This document shows, piece after piece, positions 7,189 to 8,606 of a stretch of DNA of 8,606 nucleotides; the stretch's first letter is position 1, and each line of letters starts with the position of its first letter. The position numbers and the translations under genes are program-made. The notes beneath the pieces were generated by a model, which did no database searches, was not told where the DNA came from, and saw nothing but the letters and a program-made list of their open reading frames with translations. The stretch is from CAYTLQ01 sp964438715. Its GTDB lineage: Bacteria > Bacteroidota > Ignavibacteria > Ignavibacteriales > Ignavibacteriaceae. The stretch spans positions 1-8,606 of the forward strand of contig CAYTLQ010000326.1 of assembly GCA_964438715.1 (NCBI GenBank). Direction: 5' to 3'.

Positions 7189-8080
7189 CGACATTAACTC
7201 CCTCACCTTTTAATTGATCGGACAGTACCTTAAACAAGTCCTGTGCTTGTTTTACAGCATCCCTAATGTCTGAGAGAAACTTTTCATCATACAAGGCTTT
7301 TCCCATATTGTTTTGCTGTGATTTCGTTTCTGTTATTAATCCGTCAACCTTTTCAACCAAAGCCTCGGCGTTATTGGAGAATTGTTTTAACTCTATCAAT
7401 AAAGAATTAATATCTTTTGAATTATCATTGATGAAATTTCTGCTGTCTTTTACAAGTGCGTTACCATTTTCAATAAGTTGTGAGAAAGATTTGGAATTAT
7501 TTTCAATAAAATCGTTCATTTTTATAGTTATCACCGCAAGCTCGGACATTGATGTTGTAATATCGGATTTTAACTTTTCATCCTTTAAATAAGAATTTAT
7601 TCCCTCAAGAGTAGTGTTCATTGCCGCAAGCATTTTCGGCAAATCATTATTCATTGTTCCAACAACTTTCATTACTCCGGGAATATCAGCAGAAAAATCA
7701 CCGTTTTGAGTCATCTTGTAATCTATCTCTTTTCCGGAGTAACCGGGATGTATTTCAACCTTTTTCCCTCCCATAAGATCAAGCATATCAACACTAAATG
7801 AAGCATCGTCGTTAAGGTAAACGCTTCCGTCAAGCGACAAATTTACCAGTACATGATCTTTTTTGCCTATAATATCATTCACAAAACCTTTTCTTACACC
7901 ATTTACCGTTACCTGATCACCTACTTCCAGTCCGGAAACACTTGCAAATCGTACATTAAGAAATTTTCTATCCGCATTGATGGAAACATTTTTTGCCCAG
8001 CTTAATATATAGACAAAAATAATTAAGGCAAGAGTAACTGTAATACCTACCCGTAATTCAGTTTTTTTGTCGTTTTTCAT
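7166..8080 (-). CDS. MCE-domain protein, MlaD-like (lipid transport)
   Basis: An MCE protein of the MlaD type: inner-membrane anchored, with a periplasmic MCE domain that normally forms a hexameric ring passing phospholipid between the membranes on behalf of an MlaE/MlaF-type ABC transporter. The 304 residues show a transmembrane anchor at about 11-29 (VGITVTLALIIFVYILSWA). The MCE domain follows at about 38-113, with the conserved VRFASVSGLEVGDQVTVNGV start and the LMGGKKVEIHPG end. A long mainly helical, coiled-coil-prone region spans about 140-290, rich in Asn/Ser/Lys/Leu. It is longer than E. coli MlaD (about 180 residues), as in many FCB and plant-type MCE proteins. No permease or ATPase gene adjoins it within the window. 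The ATG at 8080 has AAAGG upstream and overlaps the preceding gene by 23 bases; the gene end runs into ggt. Confidence 0.88.
   Translation of the reverse strand: MKNDKKTELRVGITVTLALIIFVYILSWAKNVSINADRKFLNVRFASVSGLEVGDQVTVNGVRKGFVNDIIGKKDHVLVNLSLDGSVYLNDDASFSVDMLDLMGGKKVEIHPGYSGKEIDYKMTQNGDFSADIPGVMKVVGTMNNDLPKMLAAMNTTLEGINSYLKDEKLKSDITTSMSELAVITIKMNDFIENNSKSFSQLIENGNALVKDSRNFINDNSKDINSLLIELKQFSNNAEALVEKVDGLITETKSQQNNMGKALYDEKFLSDIRDAVKQAQDLFKVLSDQLKGEGVNVDAKIDLF
7198..7203 (-). promoter_or_regulatory. Shine-Dalgarno that decides the ggt start
   Basis: AGGGAG on the minus strand lies 9 bases before the ATG at 7188, 3 bases before the ATG at 7194, and downstream of the GTG at 7206. It therefore excludes the GTG as the likely start and favours 7188. 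Confidence 0.6.
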
Positions 8081-8438
8081 ATTCTATCTGCCTTTCTATA
8101 AATTTTGAAAATTCCTGCAGTTCCTTGTCACTGATTACTTTATCCTCCATAATTCCTATAAGTGAATCAGCGACACTGTCAATTCTGGTAATATTAAATT
8201 TTTGTTGACTTTCCAGTAGCCTTTTATAGAGGGCTAATGTTTTTTGCAATGAATCAGTATTTGCACCCGGTTGTAATTTCAATACCATTTCATTTACTGA
8301 ATCGAAACTTTTACTAATTATAAAATCTCTCGCAGGTAAAAGTACATATTCATCATATTTATTGATTAAAATATAAGCAATTACTGCTATGATAATTGTT
8401 GAGACAATCAGACTTTTTATTAAGCATCCCGGTTTCAT
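8058..8438 (-). CDS. Small single-pass membrane protein, function unknown
   Basis: I do not recognise this 126-residue protein. It has a short N-terminus with two lysines, one transmembrane helix at about 8-26 (KSLIVSTIIIAVIAYILINK region), then a predicted helical, charged region of about 100 residues. Positive charge before the helix favours a cytoplasmic N-terminus and a periplasmic C-terminal part. Residues 65-90 (LQKTLALYKRLLESQQKFN) and 105-126 (DKELQEFSKFIERQIEYEKR) look amphipathic. There is no signal-peptidase or lipobox site and no catalytic motif. The ATG overlaps the TGA of the HlyC/CorC gene (ATGA, 4 bases), and its end overlaps the MCE gene by 23 bases. The tight coupling suggests it works with the envelope or lipid-transport neighbours. 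Coding status is supported by the overlaps and sensible composition. Confidence 0.75.
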   Translation of the reverse strand: MKPGCLIKSLIVSTIIIAVIAYILINKYDEYVLLPARDFIISKSFDSVNEMVLKLQPGANTDSLQKTLALYKRLLESQQKFNITRIDSVADSLIGIMEDKVISDKELQEFSKFIERQIEYEKRQKN

Positions 8439-8606
8439 TGTCTAAAGCTGACCCTGATTATTCTAATCCGGTTATTTCTCATTTGTTCAATTTTAACGAT
8501 GATATTCTGAAATTCAAATGAATATCCGATTGAAGGGATGAAGCCTATTTTAGAAAAAATCCATCCACCGGCAGTATCAAATTCAGAATCTTCCTCAGTA
8601 TTCTCA
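8435..8606 (-). CDS. HlyC/CorC-family membrane protein, C-terminal end (5' part outside window)
   Basis: Only the last 56 codons are present; I translated them by hand back from the TGA at 8435-8437. The segment EFDTAGGWIFSKIGFIPSIG (8-27), followed by SFEFQNIIVKIEQMRNNRIR, matches the CorC/HlyC C-terminal domain (transporter-associated, FAD-like fold), whose usual pattern is a D-T-x-GG-hydrophobic stretch, then G-x-IP-x-G, then a strand pair ending in R-I-x-x-V. Full-length relatives have an N-terminal DUF21/CNNM membrane domain and two CBS domains, and are linked to magnesium/cobalt export or tolerance; none of that upstream part is visible. The TGA shares bases with the ATG of the next gene. 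The domain is well recognised; the exact substrate is unknown. Confidence 0.82.
   Translation of the reverse strand, partial: ENTEEDSEFDTAGGWIFSKIGFIPSIGYSFEFQNIIVKIEQMRNNRIRIIRVSFRQ

Noticed and set aside
7189..7206. GTG at 7206 as the ggt start
   Set aside because: The only good ribosome site (AGGGAG, 7198-7203) lies downstream of it, and the signal peptide is complete from the ATG at 7188.
1..8606. Mobile elements, CRISPR arrays, tRNA/rRNA genes, defence systems
   Set aside because: No transposase or integrase motifs, no regularly spaced repeats, and no structured-RNA signatures were seen. The window is almost fully occupied by protein-coding genes, and the single HNH gene alone does not make a defence island.

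Overview
This is an AT-rich bacterial chromosome window in which every supported gene reads on the minus strand. In the direction of transcription (from high to low coordinates) the order is: the C-terminal end of a HlyC/CorC-family membrane protein, a small single-pass membrane protein of unknown function, an MCE-domain (MlaD-like) lipid-transport protein, gamma-glutamyltransferase (ggt), holo-ACP synthase (acpS), a 198-base gap, an HNH endonuclease-family protein, tryptophanyl-tRNA synthetase (trpS), the condensin partners scpA and scpB, an RluB-type pseudouridine synthase, and a D-Ala-D-Ala carboxypeptidase/endopeptidase (PBP4, dacB) cut by the window's left edge. An MCE protein, signal-peptide-bearing periplasmic enzymes and a PBP4 point to a diderm. 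The AT-rich, lysine/asparagine/isoleucine-rich coding style and the trpS-scpA-scpB-rluB order would suit the Bacteroidota/Ignavibacteriota side of the FCB group, but that placement is inference from style and not proven here.

The layout is two tightly packed gene trains. The first (8606 to 5104) carries envelope and lipid functions: neighbouring genes overlap by 4 to about 23 bases or abut exactly (ggt stop next to acpS start), so they are very probably co-transcribed and translationally coupled. The second (about 4904 to 1) carries HNH, trpS, scpA, scpB, rluB and dacB. Within it only HNH-trpS has a gap (14 bases); all other junctions overlap by 8 to 23 bases. The only non-coding stretch is 4905-5103, which holds a candidate sigma70 promoter for the second train.

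Most of the content is housekeeping: chromosome segregation (ScpAB with SMC), 23S rRNA modification, tRNA charging, ACP activation, glutathione breakdown and peptidoglycan trimming. No mobile element, CRISPR array, tRNA or rRNA is visible. The points most worth a second look are a four-cysteine pattern in TrpRS matching the iron-sulfur-binding TrpRS described from Thermotoga maritima, an HNH gene whose conserved reading frame extends upstream of any ordinary start codon, and an unrecognised small membrane protein wedged between CorC and an MCE protein that lacks adjacent ABC-transporter genes.
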